Origin: Phycisphaeraceae bacterium | GTDB lineage: Bacteria; Planctomycetota; Phycisphaerae; Phycisphaerales; Zrk34 | Reading direction: 5' to 3' | NCBI GenBank assembly: GCA_028282685.1 | Contig: JANQHK010000150.1 | Coordinates: forward strand, 1 to 44,557 | DNA length: 44,557 nt | Part shown: one piece after another, positions 16,411 to 24,037 of the stretch | Layout of the letters: every line of letters starts with the position of its first letter | How positions within the stretch are numbered: position 1 is the first letter of the stretch | Program-made: the position numbers and the translations under genes | The notes under the pieces: model-generated | Databases searched by the model: none | What the model saw: the letters and a program-made list of their open reading frames with translations, nothing else | What the model was told of the DNA's origin: nothing

Positions 16411-17379
16411 CTACGCACCAAAGGTCCGGCGGAGCAATTGCAGCGACTGGGGAATCGCTTCGGCGCCCGGGGCGCGCCCCTCGAATTCCAGTGAAACATA
16501 TCCGTGATAATTGGCCGCGCGGAGCAAACGGGCAATGCGCTGGTAATCCAGATCCAGCGTGTACCACACGCCGCCGCCGAAATACGTCTTCGCCTGGACA
16601 AAGACCGCCCGCGGAGCCAGCTTCGCCAGCTTGTCGTACGGTTCTTCCAGAAAGTTGCCGGTATCCATCAGCACAGCCAACCACGGCGAACCCAGCGCGT
16701 TGACGATGCGCAACACGCCCTCCGGAGTTCGGCCCAGACCCCAGTGATTCTCCAGCCCCAAGGTCACGCCGCATTTCTCGGCGGTCGGCAGGCATTTTTC
16801 CAGCGACTCGATCACCCAGGGATACGCATCTTCATCGGTGTATCCTTCAAGCGGTTTTTCGATGCCGCGGTTTTTCATCAGCTCGTCGAAGTTTTTGCTG
16901 GTGCCCCACGTGCCGGTGTTCACGCGCATGATCGGAATGCCCAGCTTGTAGCACAGCTCGATGCTGGCGATGGTCTTGTCGATGTTACGCCGGCGCTTTT
17001 GCTTATCCGGGCTGACGAATCCCTGGTGCGTGGACAGACCGCAGATATCCAGGCCGTTCACGGCGGCGCGCCGCTTGAGCGATTGCAGATACGCGTTGGA
17101 TTTCTTTTTCCCGGGTTCGGCGTGCTCGATCTGCACCTCCAGCAGTTCCACGGCGTCGAAACCCATGATCGCGGCGTGATCGATGCATTCGACCATTGTC
17201 AACTTCTTACCCACGCCGAACCGCCAGAAAGAATAGGTCGAAACGGCAATCGGGTTGCCGCGCCAATGGGAAACCGGCGCTTGGGAACTCGGCGCTGCGG
17301 TGGCGGCTTCGTCGGCTTGCGCGGTCAGTGCCGCGGCGCTGCCGACCAGGGCGGACTTGATGAAAGTGCGTCGATCCAT
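16411..17379 (-). CDS. Tat-exported sugar phosphate isomerase/epimerase-like TIM barrel
   Basis: 322 residues. The N-terminus MDRRTFIKSALVGSAAALTA is a twin-arginine signal, and ATG 17379 is preceded by GAGGAG six bases upstream. The mature part is an AP-endonuclease-2/xylose-isomerase-like barrel: LLEVQIEHA, LGLENHWGLG (Glu metal ligand), LAVLMDTGNF (Asp), VFVQAKTYF (Gln where His is common) and VSLEFEGRAP (Glu). The family includes epimerases and isomerases of sugars and inositols; exported forms are common in planctomycetes. Substrate unknown. It follows ahcY on the same strand after 129 bp of repeat-like sequence, so cotranscription is uncertain. Confidence 0.9.
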   Translation of the reverse strand: MDRRTFIKSALVGSAAALTAQADEAATAAPSSQAPVSHWRGNPIAVSTYSFWRFGVGKKLTMVECIDHAAIMGFDAVELLEVQIEHAEPGKKKSNAYLQSLKRRAAVNGLDICGLSTHQGFVSPDKQKRRRNIDKTIASIELCYKLGIPIMRVNTGTWGTSKNFDELMKNRGIEKPLEGYTDEDAYPWVIESLEKCLPTAEKCGVTLGLENHWGLGRTPEGVLRIVNALGSPWLAVLMDTGNFLEEPYDKLAKLAPRAVFVQAKTYFGGGVWYTLDLDYQRIARLLRAANYHGYVSLEFEGRAPGAEAIPQSLQLLRRTFGA

Positions 17380-17443
17380 GGCGATCTCCTCGATGCCGGC
17401 AAGAAACACCTCACATGGCGCGGGGTGGATTTTCATTTGGAAT

Positions 17444-17510
17444 TTCAAACTCGAAATCTCAAATCCAGGATTTCGGACTTCTTACTTCCGTCTTTTCACT
17501 TGCTACTTTT
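17444..17510. repeat. Dispersed repeat, family B
   Basis: AT-richer stretch with cgaaat...atttcg arms (17454-17479) and then ggacttcttacttccgtctt, which resembles 11680-11715. Its end runs into the ahcY stop codon (17509-17511). It fills half the gap between ahcY and the TIM-barrel gene. Confidence 0.6.
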
Positions 17511-18987
17511 AATACCGGTAGTGCTCCGGCTTGTAGGGGCCTTCGACGGGCACGCCGAGGTAGTCGGCCTGTTCGGGTGTGAGCCGGGTCAGCTTCACAC
17601 CGAGTTGATCCAGGTGCAGGCGGGCGACCTTTTCGTCGAGGTGCTTGGGCAGTACGTAGACTTCGTTCTTGTATTGCGCCTTGTTCGTGGCCAGTTCGAT
17701 CTGGGCAATCACCTGGTTGGTGAAGCTGTTGCTCATGACGAACGAGGGATGCCCGGTGGCGCAGCCGAGATTGAGCAGACGGCCCTCGGCGAGAATCAGA
17801 ATGCTGTTGCCGGTATCGGCGAAGGTCCACTTGTCGTACTGCGGCTTGATGTTGGTGCGAACGACCTTGCCGGCTTTTTCCAATTTGTACAGACCGGCCA
17901 TTTCGATTTCGTTGTCGAAGTGGCCGATGTTGCCGACCACCGCACCGTCTTTCATGGCCTGCATGTGCGCCGCGGTGATCACGTTGTAGTTGCCGGTGGT
18001 GGTGACGAAGATGTCGGCCTCGGCGACGACGTCTTCGAGTTGCGACACCTGGTAACCTTCCATCGCCGCCTGCAAGGCACAGATCGGATCGATCTCGGTC
18101 ACGATCACCCGTGCGCCCTGGCCGCGCAGCGACTGGCAGCAACCCTTGCCCACATCGCCGTAGCCCAGCACCACCGCCGCCTTGCCGGACATCATCACGT
18201 CCGAGGCGCGGTTGAGCCCGTCGATCAGCGAGTGACGGCAGCCGTAGAGATTGTCGAACTTGCTCTTGGTCACCGAGTCGTTGACGTTAATCGCGGGGAA
18301 GGGCAGCTTGCCTTCGCGCTGAAGTTGGTACAGACGGTTGACGCCCGTGGTCGTTTCTTCGCTGATGCCCTGAATTGCCGCCTGCACTTTCCCCCAACGG
18401 TCCGGCTGCGCCCGGTAAATGCACGCCAACGCTTTGAGCAGCTCGGCCCAGTCTTCGCCGGCCTCGGCTTCGGGCTCGGGAACGGCGCCGGCCTGCTCGA
18501 ACTCGGCGCCCTTGAGGACCATCATCGTGGCGTCGCCGCCGTCGTCGACGATCTGGTGCGGCCCCGCGCCATCACCGAAGTCCAATGCTTGGGCGGTGCA
18601 CCACCAATACTCGGCGAGCGTTTCACCCTTCCAGGCGAAGACGGGAATGCCCGCGGGATGGTCCGGCGTGCCGCCGGGGCCGACCGCCACCGCCGCCGCG
18701 GCATGATCCTGCGTGCTGAATATGTTGCAAGAAGCCCAGCGCACGGCCGCGCCCAGAGCCACGAGCGATTCGATCAGCACCGCCGTCTGGACAGTCATGT
18801 GCAGCGAACCGCTGATGCGCAACCCCTTCAAGGGCTTGGCGTCGGCGTACTCGGCGCGCACGCTCATCAGACCCGGCATTTCCTTCTCAGCCAGTTCGAT
18901 TTCCTTGCGCCCCCAATCGGCCAGGGACAAGTCCTTGACCTTGAAGGGCAGTGGCTCGGTGATAGTCTTCGTATCGATTGCGGTCAT
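17509..18987 (-). CDS. ahcY: S-adenosylhomocysteine hydrolase
   Basis: 492 residues, the longer bacterial form with an insertion of about 40 residues around 150-190. AhcY splits S-adenosylhomocysteine to adenosine and homocysteine, relieving inhibition of methyltransferases. Seen: [31 protein letters not shown] with the catalytic Asp/Lys region, the NAD-binding [33 protein letters not shown] and the conserved C-terminal KPEHYRY. ATG 18987 gives the expected N-terminus. The ArsR-methyltransferase regulator gene ends 60 bp upstream on the same strand, so the two probably form an operon with regulation at the regulator's promoter. Confidence 0.97.
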   Translation of the reverse strand: MTAIDTKTITEPLPFKVKDLSLADWGRKEIELAEKEMPGLMSVRAEYADAKPLKGLRISGSLHMTVQTAVLIESLVALGAAVRWASCNIFSTQDHAAAAVAVGPGGTPDHPAGIPVFAWKGETLAEYWWCTAQALDFGDGAGPHQIVDDGGDATMMVLKGAEFEQAGAVPEPEAEAGEDWAELLKALACIYRAQPDRWGKVQAAIQGISEETTTGVNRLYQLQREGKLPFPAINVNDSVTKSKFDNLYGCRHSLIDGLNRASDVMMSGKAAVVLGYGDVGKGCCQSLRGQGARVIVTEIDPICALQAAMEGYQVSQLEDVVAEADIFVTTTGNYNVITAAHMQAMKDGAVVGNIGHFDNEIEMAGLYKLEKAGKVVRTNIKPQYDKWTFADTGNSILILAEGRLLNLGCATGHPSFVMSNSFTNQVIAQIELATNKAQYKNEVYVLPKHLDEKVARLHLDQLGVKLTRLTPEQADYLGVPVEGPYKPEHYRY

Positions 18988-19010
18988 AACAAACTCCTCT
19001 GTAGGTCCGA

Positions 19011-19038
19011 CTCATCCCCCTCTCCACTTCAAGGGAGA
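19011..19038. repeat. Short inverted repeat, family C (cctctcc/ggagagg)
   Basis: Seven-bp arms cctctcc and ggagagg around acttcaag lie between the regulator gene and ahcY. A related sequence family (taacccctctc..., ggggagaggttgggcgaggg) is found at 32319-32460. On the plus strand a T-rich run follows, but no plus-strand gene ends here. Confidence 0.5.
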
Positions 19039-19047
19039 GGAGTTTTT

Positions 19048-19998
19048 CTATTTTTTCGTTGCCGTCGCGGCGAACAAGCCCGGTCCTTTCGCCGCCGCAT
19101 CGACCGACAGCGGCAGATAACGTATATTGATCAGATTCGCCGTTTTCATCCAATCGGACAGCGTGTTCGATTCAAATCCCAGCCACTGGTGTCCCATCGA
19201 TTGCTTGTACTCGGCGCGATCGTGGGGCAGCATGTCGATCACGAGCACGCGCCCGCCCCGCTTGAGCACCCGTGCCGCCTCGGCTAACGCCGCGCCGGGG
19301 TCCGGCAGGTGATGCAACACCAGGCAGTAAATCGCCGCATCAAGCTCGGCGTCATCCAGCGGCAGTGCAGTCAACTCCCCCTTACGCACGGCGACGTTTT
19401 TCACCGATTTGAATCGCTGGCGCGCCGCTTTGAGCATCGCGGCGGTGTTGTCAATGGCGACGAGGCGCTTCACGAACGGCGCCAGCGCCGCGGCAATCTG
19501 CCCCGTTCCGCAGCCCATGTCGCCGACCACCGCATGCGCATCGAGCAGCGCGAGTAGGGCGTTGAAGTGAAACGTCGGGCCGAACAACTCGGCGCGGTAC
19601 TTGTCCCACTGTCCGGCCGCGGAGGAAAAAAACGCCTGACTGCGCGTGCGGCGCTCATCCAGAACGCGCTGCAAACGGCGCTCGTCGCGTGCCGCATCGC
19701 CGGTTTCGCTCAGTTCGCTGCGCACCAGCAGCCAGAGCTTGCGATCGGGCGCGGCCAGGTCGTCCAGCGTCAGCCGGTAGAGCGTGCGCGTGCCCTCCCG
19801 CCGCGAGGACAACCAACCGTCATCGGCAAGCACCTTCAAATGGCGGCTGACGGTCGACTGCGGACTTTGTAAAACCGCGCACAGTTCGGCGACGGTCAGC
19901 TCGTGCTGCTCGAGCAGCCGTAGCAGACGCACGCGCAGGGCATCGGCCAGACGTCCCATGCGGTCCAGGATGGCGGTGGAGGCGGCCATATTCTTCAT
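19048..19998 (-). CDS. ArsR-family regulator fused to a SAM methyltransferase domain (SahR-like)
   Basis: 316 residues from ATG 19998. Residues 1-90 are an ArsR winged helix (LADALRVRLLRLLEQHELTV, then SQSTVSRHLKVLADDGWL-type recognition helix). Residues 120-316 are a class I methyltransferase fold: VVGDMGCGTGQIAAAL (SAM/SAH motif I), VAIDNTAAML, and VLHHLPDPGAALAEAARVLK. This architecture is that of SahR, a repressor of the SAM/SAH cycle that senses S-adenosylhomocysteine in Proteobacteria. Its position directly before ahcY supports that role. The methyltransferase part may be only a ligand sensor. Starts at 19989, 20049 and 20091 are also open; no good ribosome site decides between them. 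Divergent from the antiporter operon. Confidence 0.88.
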   Translation of the reverse strand: MKNMAASTAILDRMGRLADALRVRLLRLLEQHELTVAELCAVLQSPQSTVSRHLKVLADDGWLSSRREGTRTLYRLTLDDLAAPDRKLWLLVRSELSETGDAARDERRLQRVLDERRTRSQAFFSSAAGQWDKYRAELFGPTFHFNALLALLDAHAVVGDMGCGTGQIAAALAPFVKRLVAIDNTAAMLKAARQRFKSVKNVAVRKGELTALPLDDAELDAAIYCLVLHHLPDPGAALAEAARVLKRGGRVLVIDMLPHDRAEYKQSMGHQWLGFESNTLSDWMKTANLINIRYLPLSVDAAAKGPGLFAATATKK

Positions 19999-20089
19999 CC
20001 GTCTATCCGGATTATTGGATGATTTAATGAAGGAGTCAACCCGGGCCATTCCCAAGCCAGAACAACAGCCAAGGAGTCCATGGAGAACC

Positions 20090-20114
20090 AATAATTAGAT
20101 ATTATCTAATTATT
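20090..20114. promoter_or_regulatory. Perfect 12-1-12 palindrome, candidate operator of the ArsR-type regulator
   Basis: Arms aataattagata (20090-20101) and tatctaattatt (20103-20114) are exact inverted copies around one base. The site lies about 90 bp upstream of the ArsR-methyltransferase start, in an AT-rich segment of the divergent region. Long near-perfect inverted repeats are typical ArsR-family operators, so autoregulation (and control of ahcY) is the simplest reading. Confidence 0.65.
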
Positions 20115-20131
20115 TATTTGGTGCTTATTAT

Positions 20132-20160
20132 TTGTCTAACTGTTAGATGATACCATAAAT
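20132..20160 (+). promoter_or_regulatory. Candidate promoter with an internal palindrome before the antiporter
   Basis: TTGTCT (20132-20137) and ATAAAT (20155-20160) are spaced 17 bp. A second palindrome, TCTAAC-T-GTTAGA (20135-20147), sits across the -35 box and spacer and shares the TTAGA/TCTAA core with the 20090-20114 palindrome, so one regulator could act on both divergent genes. If this is the start point, transcription begins near 20167. Confidence 0.45.
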
Positions 20161-20240
20161 TACCTGTTGAACCCGCAGGTGCCCTGAGACCGCGCCGGTC
20201 CGCGGGGCCTTGTACCTGACACGATTGCATCGGAGGCAGC
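20161..20240 (+). ncRNA. Candidate structured 5' leader of the antiporter mRNA
   Basis: Three short segments can pair in two exclusive ways: ACCTG at 20162-20166 with CAGGT at 20176-20180, or the same CAGGT with ACCTG at 20214-20218. The second pairing encloses a GC-rich hairpin CCGCG/CGCGG (20190-20205, loop ccggtc) with outer GCC/GGC pairs. The GGAGG ribosome site (20232-20236) follows at once. This is the layout of a switching leader. Lithium- and sodium-responsive riboswitches are known before bacterial cation antiporter genes, but I cannot match this to a known consensus. If the promoter at 20132-20160 is used, the first arm would be only partly transcribed. Confidence 0.3.
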
Positions 20241-20241
20241 C

Positions 20242-21606
20242 ATGCGCAAGGTCATGATTTATTCCGGATTGCTGTTGATGGGCCTGGTGGCCTCGCAGTG
20301 GCTGCCGTCGTGGTTCGGCGGCCATGCCGAAACCGCGGCACTGGTGGTGCGCGTCCTGACCATGACCGGTCTGGCGTTCATCATGATCCACGTCGGCTTC
20401 GAGTTCCACATCGATAAATCCAACCTGCGCAAGTACGGGTGGGACTACATCGTCGCTTTCACGGCTGCCACGTTCCCGTGGGTGTTCGTTGCGCTTTATT
20501 TCGTCTTTGTGATGCTACCGGCGGAGACGTGGTCGAACTGGGATGCATGGAAGGAATCCCTGCTGGCAGGGCGTTTCGCGGCGCCAACCTCCGCGGGCGT
20601 GCTGTTCAGCATGCTTGCCGCCGCCGGACTCACCACCACCTGGCTGTTCCGCAAGGCGCGCATCCTGGCCATCTTCGATGACCTGGACACCGTTTTGCTG
20701 ATGATCCCCCTGAAGATGCTGATGGTGGGTCTGGCCTGGCAACTGGGCATGGTCGTGCTGTTGATGATCGGCCTGCTGGGTTTGGCGTACATCTTTCTGC
20801 ATCGTGTTTCGATGCCCGTGAGCTGGGCGTGGGTGTTGGCGTATGCCGGCGGCATTACGCTCATCAGCGAGTTGGTCTATGCGGGCACCAAGTGGTATGA
20901 CCCCACCGTTCCGATCCACATTGAGGTGCTACTGCCGGCGTTCGTGTTGGGCTGCATCGCCCGACCGCGACGCCGCGACGTTGCGGACCCGTCTTTTGAC
21001 GGACGCGATCCCCAGGTCGTCGAGCACAAGCTCCACGCGTTGCTGGATCATCCCGGCGAGAAGCGCGCCGCCGGCTGGATCTCCGGCTTCTTCATGGTGT
21101 TTGTGGGTCTGAGTATGCCGGTGATTTTCAACGGCGCTGCAACGTCCGGAGAAGGCGAGGCTTTCACCAAAGCCATGACGGTCACCTCCGCACAGCCAGC
21201 GATGGGCTGGGGTGAAATCGCGATGCACGTGCTGATCGTTACGCTGATCAGCAACGTCGGCAAGATGTTCCCGGCGTTCTGTTACCGACGTGAAGCGCAC
21301 TGGCGCGAGCGTCTGGCCGTGGCCGTGGGTATGTGGCCGCGCGGCGAGGTCGGCGCCGGAGTTCTGGTGGTCAGTCTCAGCTACGGCATCGGCGGCCCGA
21401 TCGTCACCGTCGCCATGCTCAGTCTGGCGCTGAACCTGGTGTTGACCGGCCTGTTCATCATGATCGTCCGCAAACTGTTGGCCGGCGTGCCGAGCGCCGA
21501 GGCGCCTGCCGAATCCCCGGTGTCTGAAAACCCCGTTGGCGCTATGCAGACCGGGCAACCGCATTCCTCGCCCCTGCAATACGCCAGAAAGGAGATGGTG
21601 TCATGA
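20242..21606 (+). CDS. Cation/proton antiporter family membrane protein
   Basis: 454 residues with about 11-12 hydrophobic segments, consistent with the CPA (NhaP/KefC-type) fold. Conserved-looking elements are FAAPTSAGVLFSMLA in the middle of the first half and the buried acidic pair in IFDDLDTVLLMIPLK, which corresponds to the ion-carrying helix of CPA proteins. A cytoplasmic charged loop (about residues 240-275) separates the halves, and the last 40 residues are a soluble tail. ATG 20242 follows GGAGG by five bases. The stop overlaps the UspA gene by four bases (21603-21606). An NhaR-type regulator lies 1.4 kb downstream. The ion (Na+, K+ or Li+) cannot be told from sequence. Confidence 0.87.
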   Translation: MRKVMIYSGLLLMGLVASQWLPSWFGGHAETAALVVRVLTMTGLAFIMIHVGFEFHIDKSNLRKYGWDYIVAFTAATFPWVFVALYFVFVMLPAETWSNWDAWKESLLAGRFAAPTSAGVLFSMLAAAGLTTTWLFRKARILAIFDDLDTVLLMIPLKMLMVGLAWQLGMVVLLMIGLLGLAYIFLHRVSMPVSWAWVLAYAGGITLISELVYAGTKWYDPTVPIHIEVLLPAFVLGCIARPRRRDVADPSFDGRDPQVVEHKLHALLDHPGEKRAAGWISGFFMVFVGLSMPVIFNGAATSGEGEAFTKAMTVTSAQPAMGWGEIAMHVLIVTLISNVGKMFPAFCYRREAHWRERLAVAVGMWPRGEVGAGVLVVSLSYGIGGPIVTVAMLSLALNLVLTGLFIMIVRKLLAGVPSAEAPAESPVSENPVGAMQTGQPHSSPLQYARKEMVS

Positions 21607-22430
21607 TCCGCAGAATCCTCGTCGGATTGACCGGCACCCCCTATACGCCGGTCGCCATTCAACGCGCCCGAGAACTGGCCAAGCGGCACGATGCGCTGGT
21701 AACCGGCATTGCCGTGAGCAACCGCATCGCCGCCGCCAACGTCGCGCCGCTGTCGATGGTCAGTCTGGTTGATGCCGAACGCCTGCGGGCCGAGCGCATC
21801 ACCACCATCGAGCAGCGCATCGACAAGGCGGTTGCTGATTTCGAGCAGGCCTTTGAAGGCAGCGGACTGCGCACCGACGTGGTTCGCACCCAGAGCAATC
21901 CCGTCGAGGCGCTTTGCCGCCACTGGCGATACCACGATGCCCTGGTGCTCGGGTTGCGCGGGCTGTTTGAGTATGGCGTGCTTGATGAGCCGCGTGACGC
22001 TCTGATGAAGTTGATCGGAGCGGGGGTGCGCCCCATCATCGCGGTCAGTTCCCGGTATCGCGAAATCAACCGGGTCTTGATCGCCTACAGTGGATCGATG
22101 GAGTCGGCCAAGACAATGAAGCGGTTCGTCCAGTTGCGTTTGTGGCCCGATGCCGCGGTTCGCATCGTCCATTTTTCGGAGAATACCGAACGCGCGGCCA
22201 AACTGCTCAGCAATGCGCACGACTACTGCCGCGACTGGGGCATGGAAACCGAAACCGATGCGCCGCCCGGTACGGCCGACAAGCGACTGTTGCCGTACGC
22301 CGAGGACTGGTCGGCCGACATGATTGTGCTCGGCGACAGCGCCTGTAGCGTGCTGGAGCGCAGACTGTTCGGCTGCACCGTGGAACATGTGATCCGCAAT
22401 GCGCCGATTCCCCTGTTCCTGGCGCATTAA
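21603..22430 (+). CDS. Two-domain universal stress protein (UspA family)
   Basis: 275 residues, a tandem of two Usp domains: residues 1-150 (RRILVGLTGTPYTPVAIQRA ... DALVLGLRG ... GAGVRPIIAVS) and 155-275 (NRVLIAYSGSMESAKTMKRF ... DMIVLGDSA ... EHVIRNAPIPLFLAH). The ATP-binding G-2X-G-9X-G pattern is degenerate in both halves, so nucleotide binding is doubtful. It is translationally coupled to the antiporter (ATGA overlap). UspA-like domains often regulate cation/proton antiporters, either as fused tails or as separate partners, which is the likely role here. Confidence 0.9.
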   Translation: MIRRILVGLTGTPYTPVAIQRARELAKRHDALVTGIAVSNRIAAANVAPLSMVSLVDAERLRAERITTIEQRIDKAVADFEQAFEGSGLRTDVVRTQSNPVEALCRHWRYHDALVLGLRGLFEYGVLDEPRDALMKLIGAGVRPIIAVSSRYREINRVLIAYSGSMESAKTMKRFVQLRLWPDAAVRIVHFSENTERAAKLLSNAHDYCRDWGMETETDAPPGTADKRLLPYAEDWSADMIVLGDSACSVLERRLFGCTVEHVIRNAPIPLFLAH

Positions 22431-22458
22431 CCACGGACCCAATCACCATCCATCCCCT

Positions 22459-22484
22459 GCACACCTTGTTACCGCAAGGTGTGC
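22459..22484 (+). terminator. Intrinsic terminator of the antiporter-usp operon
   Basis: A perfect 10-bp stem, gcacaccttg (22459-22468) with caaggtgtgc (22475-22484), and a six-base loop, followed by tttcatat. It starts 29 bp after the UspA stop codon. Confidence 0.7.
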
Positions 22485-22512
22485 TTTCATATAGTCAGTT
22501 CTGTAAAAGCCA

Positions 22513-22546
22513 CAGCCCACGGCGTCATTCAGCGGGCCGTGGGCTG
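22513..22546 (-). terminator. Hairpin, probable terminator of the HPF-like gene
   Basis: Perfect 11-bp arms cagcccacggc (22513-22523) and gccgtgggctg (22536-22546) around a 12-base loop. On the minus strand it is followed by tggcttttac, a short T run, 30 bp past the stop of the HPF-like gene. Confidence 0.6.
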
Positions 22547-22576
22547 GGAGGGAGACGTCGGGTAACAGACGACGGT

Positions 22577-22906
22577 TCAGTGCTTGCGGGTGCGTCGTCG
22601 TTTGTCCTGACGTCGCTCTATACGGCTGCGAACAGCGCGGCGGGCACGGTCGGCCACGCGTTCCACGGCCGAGTAATGGCAGGATTCCCAATGTTTGATG
22701 TGAAGCGTTTGACTGTCGTTCATCTGGATCACGACCGCAGCACCGCAGCGTTGGGGGCGGGGCCCTCCGCCGTCGGACCGCAGCTTCACAACCACTTTGC
22801 GGACACCCGATGCCATCTGGGACAGGGGGCGGATCAGTTTGTCCTGCACGAAGCCGGCCAGGGAGCCGGACGATTCAAACCCGATCTGTTGAATCTGCCA
22901 ACGCAT
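22577..22906 (-). CDS. HPF/RaiA-like ribosome-associated protein
   Basis: 109 residues. ATG 22906 follows AAGGAG by six bases; the longer frame to 22993 is therefore not used. The protein resembles the short ribosome hibernation/S30AE fold: IQQIGFESSGSLAGFVQDKL (first strand and helix), VRKVVVKLRSDGG, a strand AAVVIQMNDSQTLHIKHW and a final helix SAVERVADRARRAVRSRIER, then a strongly basic tail (RRQDKRRRTRKH) fit for RNA binding. Such proteins hold ribosomes inactive or protect the 30S subunit under stress. It is divergent from the NhaR-type regulator and next to the antiporter-usp operon. Similarity is judged by eye; moderate certainty. Confidence 0.65.
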   Translation of the reverse strand: MRWQIQQIGFESSGSLAGFVQDKLIRPLSQMASGVRKVVVKLRSDGGGPRPQRCGAAVVIQMNDSQTLHIKHWESCHYSAVERVADRARRAVRSRIERRQDKRRRTRKH

Positions 22907-22988
22907 GATGAACTCCTTATGGGTTGGTAAGTTCACCGGTATATTTGGCTGGCCGGACCGATTAGGCCAATAGAAATCGTATTCTGGA

Positions 22989-23013
22989 ATCATAGATATT
23001 TACTAACTATGAT
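22989..23013. promoter_or_regulatory. Inverted repeat with LysR spacing (7-11-7)
   Basis: Arms atcatag (22989-22995) and ctatgat (23007-23013) are perfect inverted copies separated by 11 bases, the usual geometry of a LysR-type binding box (T-N11-A). It ends seven bases before the start codon of the NhaR-type gene and lies in the 113-bp region between it and the HPF-like gene, so the regulator may control both. Confidence 0.6.
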
Positions 23014-23019
23014 CATGGC

Positions 23020-23919
23020 ATGGAATGGCTGAATTACCACCACTTGCTCTACTTCTGGACGGTCGCGCAGGAGGGCACGATCGCGCGGGCATCGGAGAAA
23101 CTGATGCTCTCGCAGCCGACCATCAGCACCCAGATCAAATCCCTGGAAGCGACGCTGAAGGAAAAGCTTTTCGTGCGTCGCGGTCGACGGTTGGCGTTGA
23201 CCGAAACCGGCGAACTCGTCTACGGCTATGCGAACGAGATTTTTTCCATCGGCAGAGAATTGCAAAGCGCTCTTCGCCAGCAGGGTCGGGACCGGCCGCT
23301 GCGTCTGACGGTCGGTATAACCGATGCGCTTCCGAAACTGGTGGTGCATGAGCTACTGCGCCCGGCCTTCAATCTGAACCGCCCGATTCAACTGACCTGC
23401 CGCGAGGGCAAGTTGATACCCATCCTTGCCGACCTCGCATCGCATCAGTTGGACGTCGCGTTGGCCGATACACCCGCCGGTGAAACCGCCAACATTAAAA
23501 CCTTCAACCACCTGCTTGGTGAAGCACCGCTGGTCTTTGTGGCCGAAGAGGCGATGGCGCGTAAACTCAAACGACAATTCCCCCATTCACTCGATGACGC
23601 GCCCGTCCTGTTGCCCACGCCCAATTTTTCTGTTCGCCGCCAACTGGACCGGTGGTTCAACCGGAAGGACGTATCGCCTCGGATCGTTGCCGAGATCGAA
23701 GACAGCGCCCTGACCAAGGTGTTCGCCGGGGAGGGGATGGGATTTATCGCCGTCCCGCAGGTTATTGAGCAAAATGTTTACGAACGCTACGGATTACACC
23801 GTATCGGTCAAGCCGACGATTGCTACGAAAGGTTTTACGCGATTACGGTGGAACGGCGACTGAAACATCCCGCCGTCATCGCCATCAGCGAAGTGGCGCG
23901 GGAACGATTGTTCGCATGA
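23020..23919 (+). CDS. nhaR: NhaR-type LysR transcriptional regulator
   Basis: 299 residues. The N-terminal helix-turn-helix (LNYHHLLYFWTVAQEGTIAR, then LSQPTISTQIKSLEATL) matches NhaR, which begins with the same N-Y-x-H-L-x-Y-F-W pattern, and the following KLFVRRGRRLALTETGELVYGYANEIF is also NhaR-like. The effector domain (about 90-299) includes VGITDALPKLVVHELL and HQLDVALADTP. In enterobacteria NhaR activates the NhaA sodium/proton antiporter on Na+ excess. Here a different antiporter type, a UspA protein and an HPF-like gene are adjacent, so the logic appears kept with other effectors. ATG 23020 is chosen on the match to the family N-terminus. Confidence 0.88.
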   Translation: MEWLNYHHLLYFWTVAQEGTIARASEKLMLSQPTISTQIKSLEATLKEKLFVRRGRRLALTETGELVYGYANEIFSIGRELQSALRQQGRDRPLRLTVGITDALPKLVVHELLRPAFNLNRPIQLTCREGKLIPILADLASHQLDVALADTPAGETANIKTFNHLLGEAPLVFVAEEAMARKLKRQFPHSLDDAPVLLPTPNFSVRRQLDRWFNRKDVSPRIVAEIEDSALTKVFAGEGMGFIAVPQVIEQNVYERYGLHRIGQADDCYERFYAITVERRLKHPAVIAISEVARERLFA

Positions 23920-24037
23920 AACTGCGCATCCTGATAGCGGAAAGCCGCTGTGGAAGAAGTCCCTCTGCGAGAATGACGTATGGCAGCGATCACCGATCGT
24001 GACTCGCGGGGCTCAAGACTCAGAACCCAGACCTTCT

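Noticed and set aside
14611-16494. Long plus-strand frame rich in Arg, Gln, His opposite the glycosyltransferase
   Set aside because: Antisense shadow of a membrane protein gene; composition typical of shadows in GC-rich DNA.
19150-19175. tRNA-like T-arm pattern (gttcgattcaaatcc)
   Set aside because: Lies inside the methyltransferase coding region and no acceptor stem or anticodon arm can be built around it.
16504-19287. 927-codon plus-strand frame across ahcY and its neighbours
   Set aside because: Spans three well-identified minus-strand genes; no family resemblance.
23916-24002. 28-codon frame overlapping the nhaR stop by ATGA, beginning MKLRILIAES
   Set aside because: Attractive overlap, but the rest (RCGRSPSARMTYGSDHRS) has no plausible fold and no conservation can be tested; it may be a remnant or chance.
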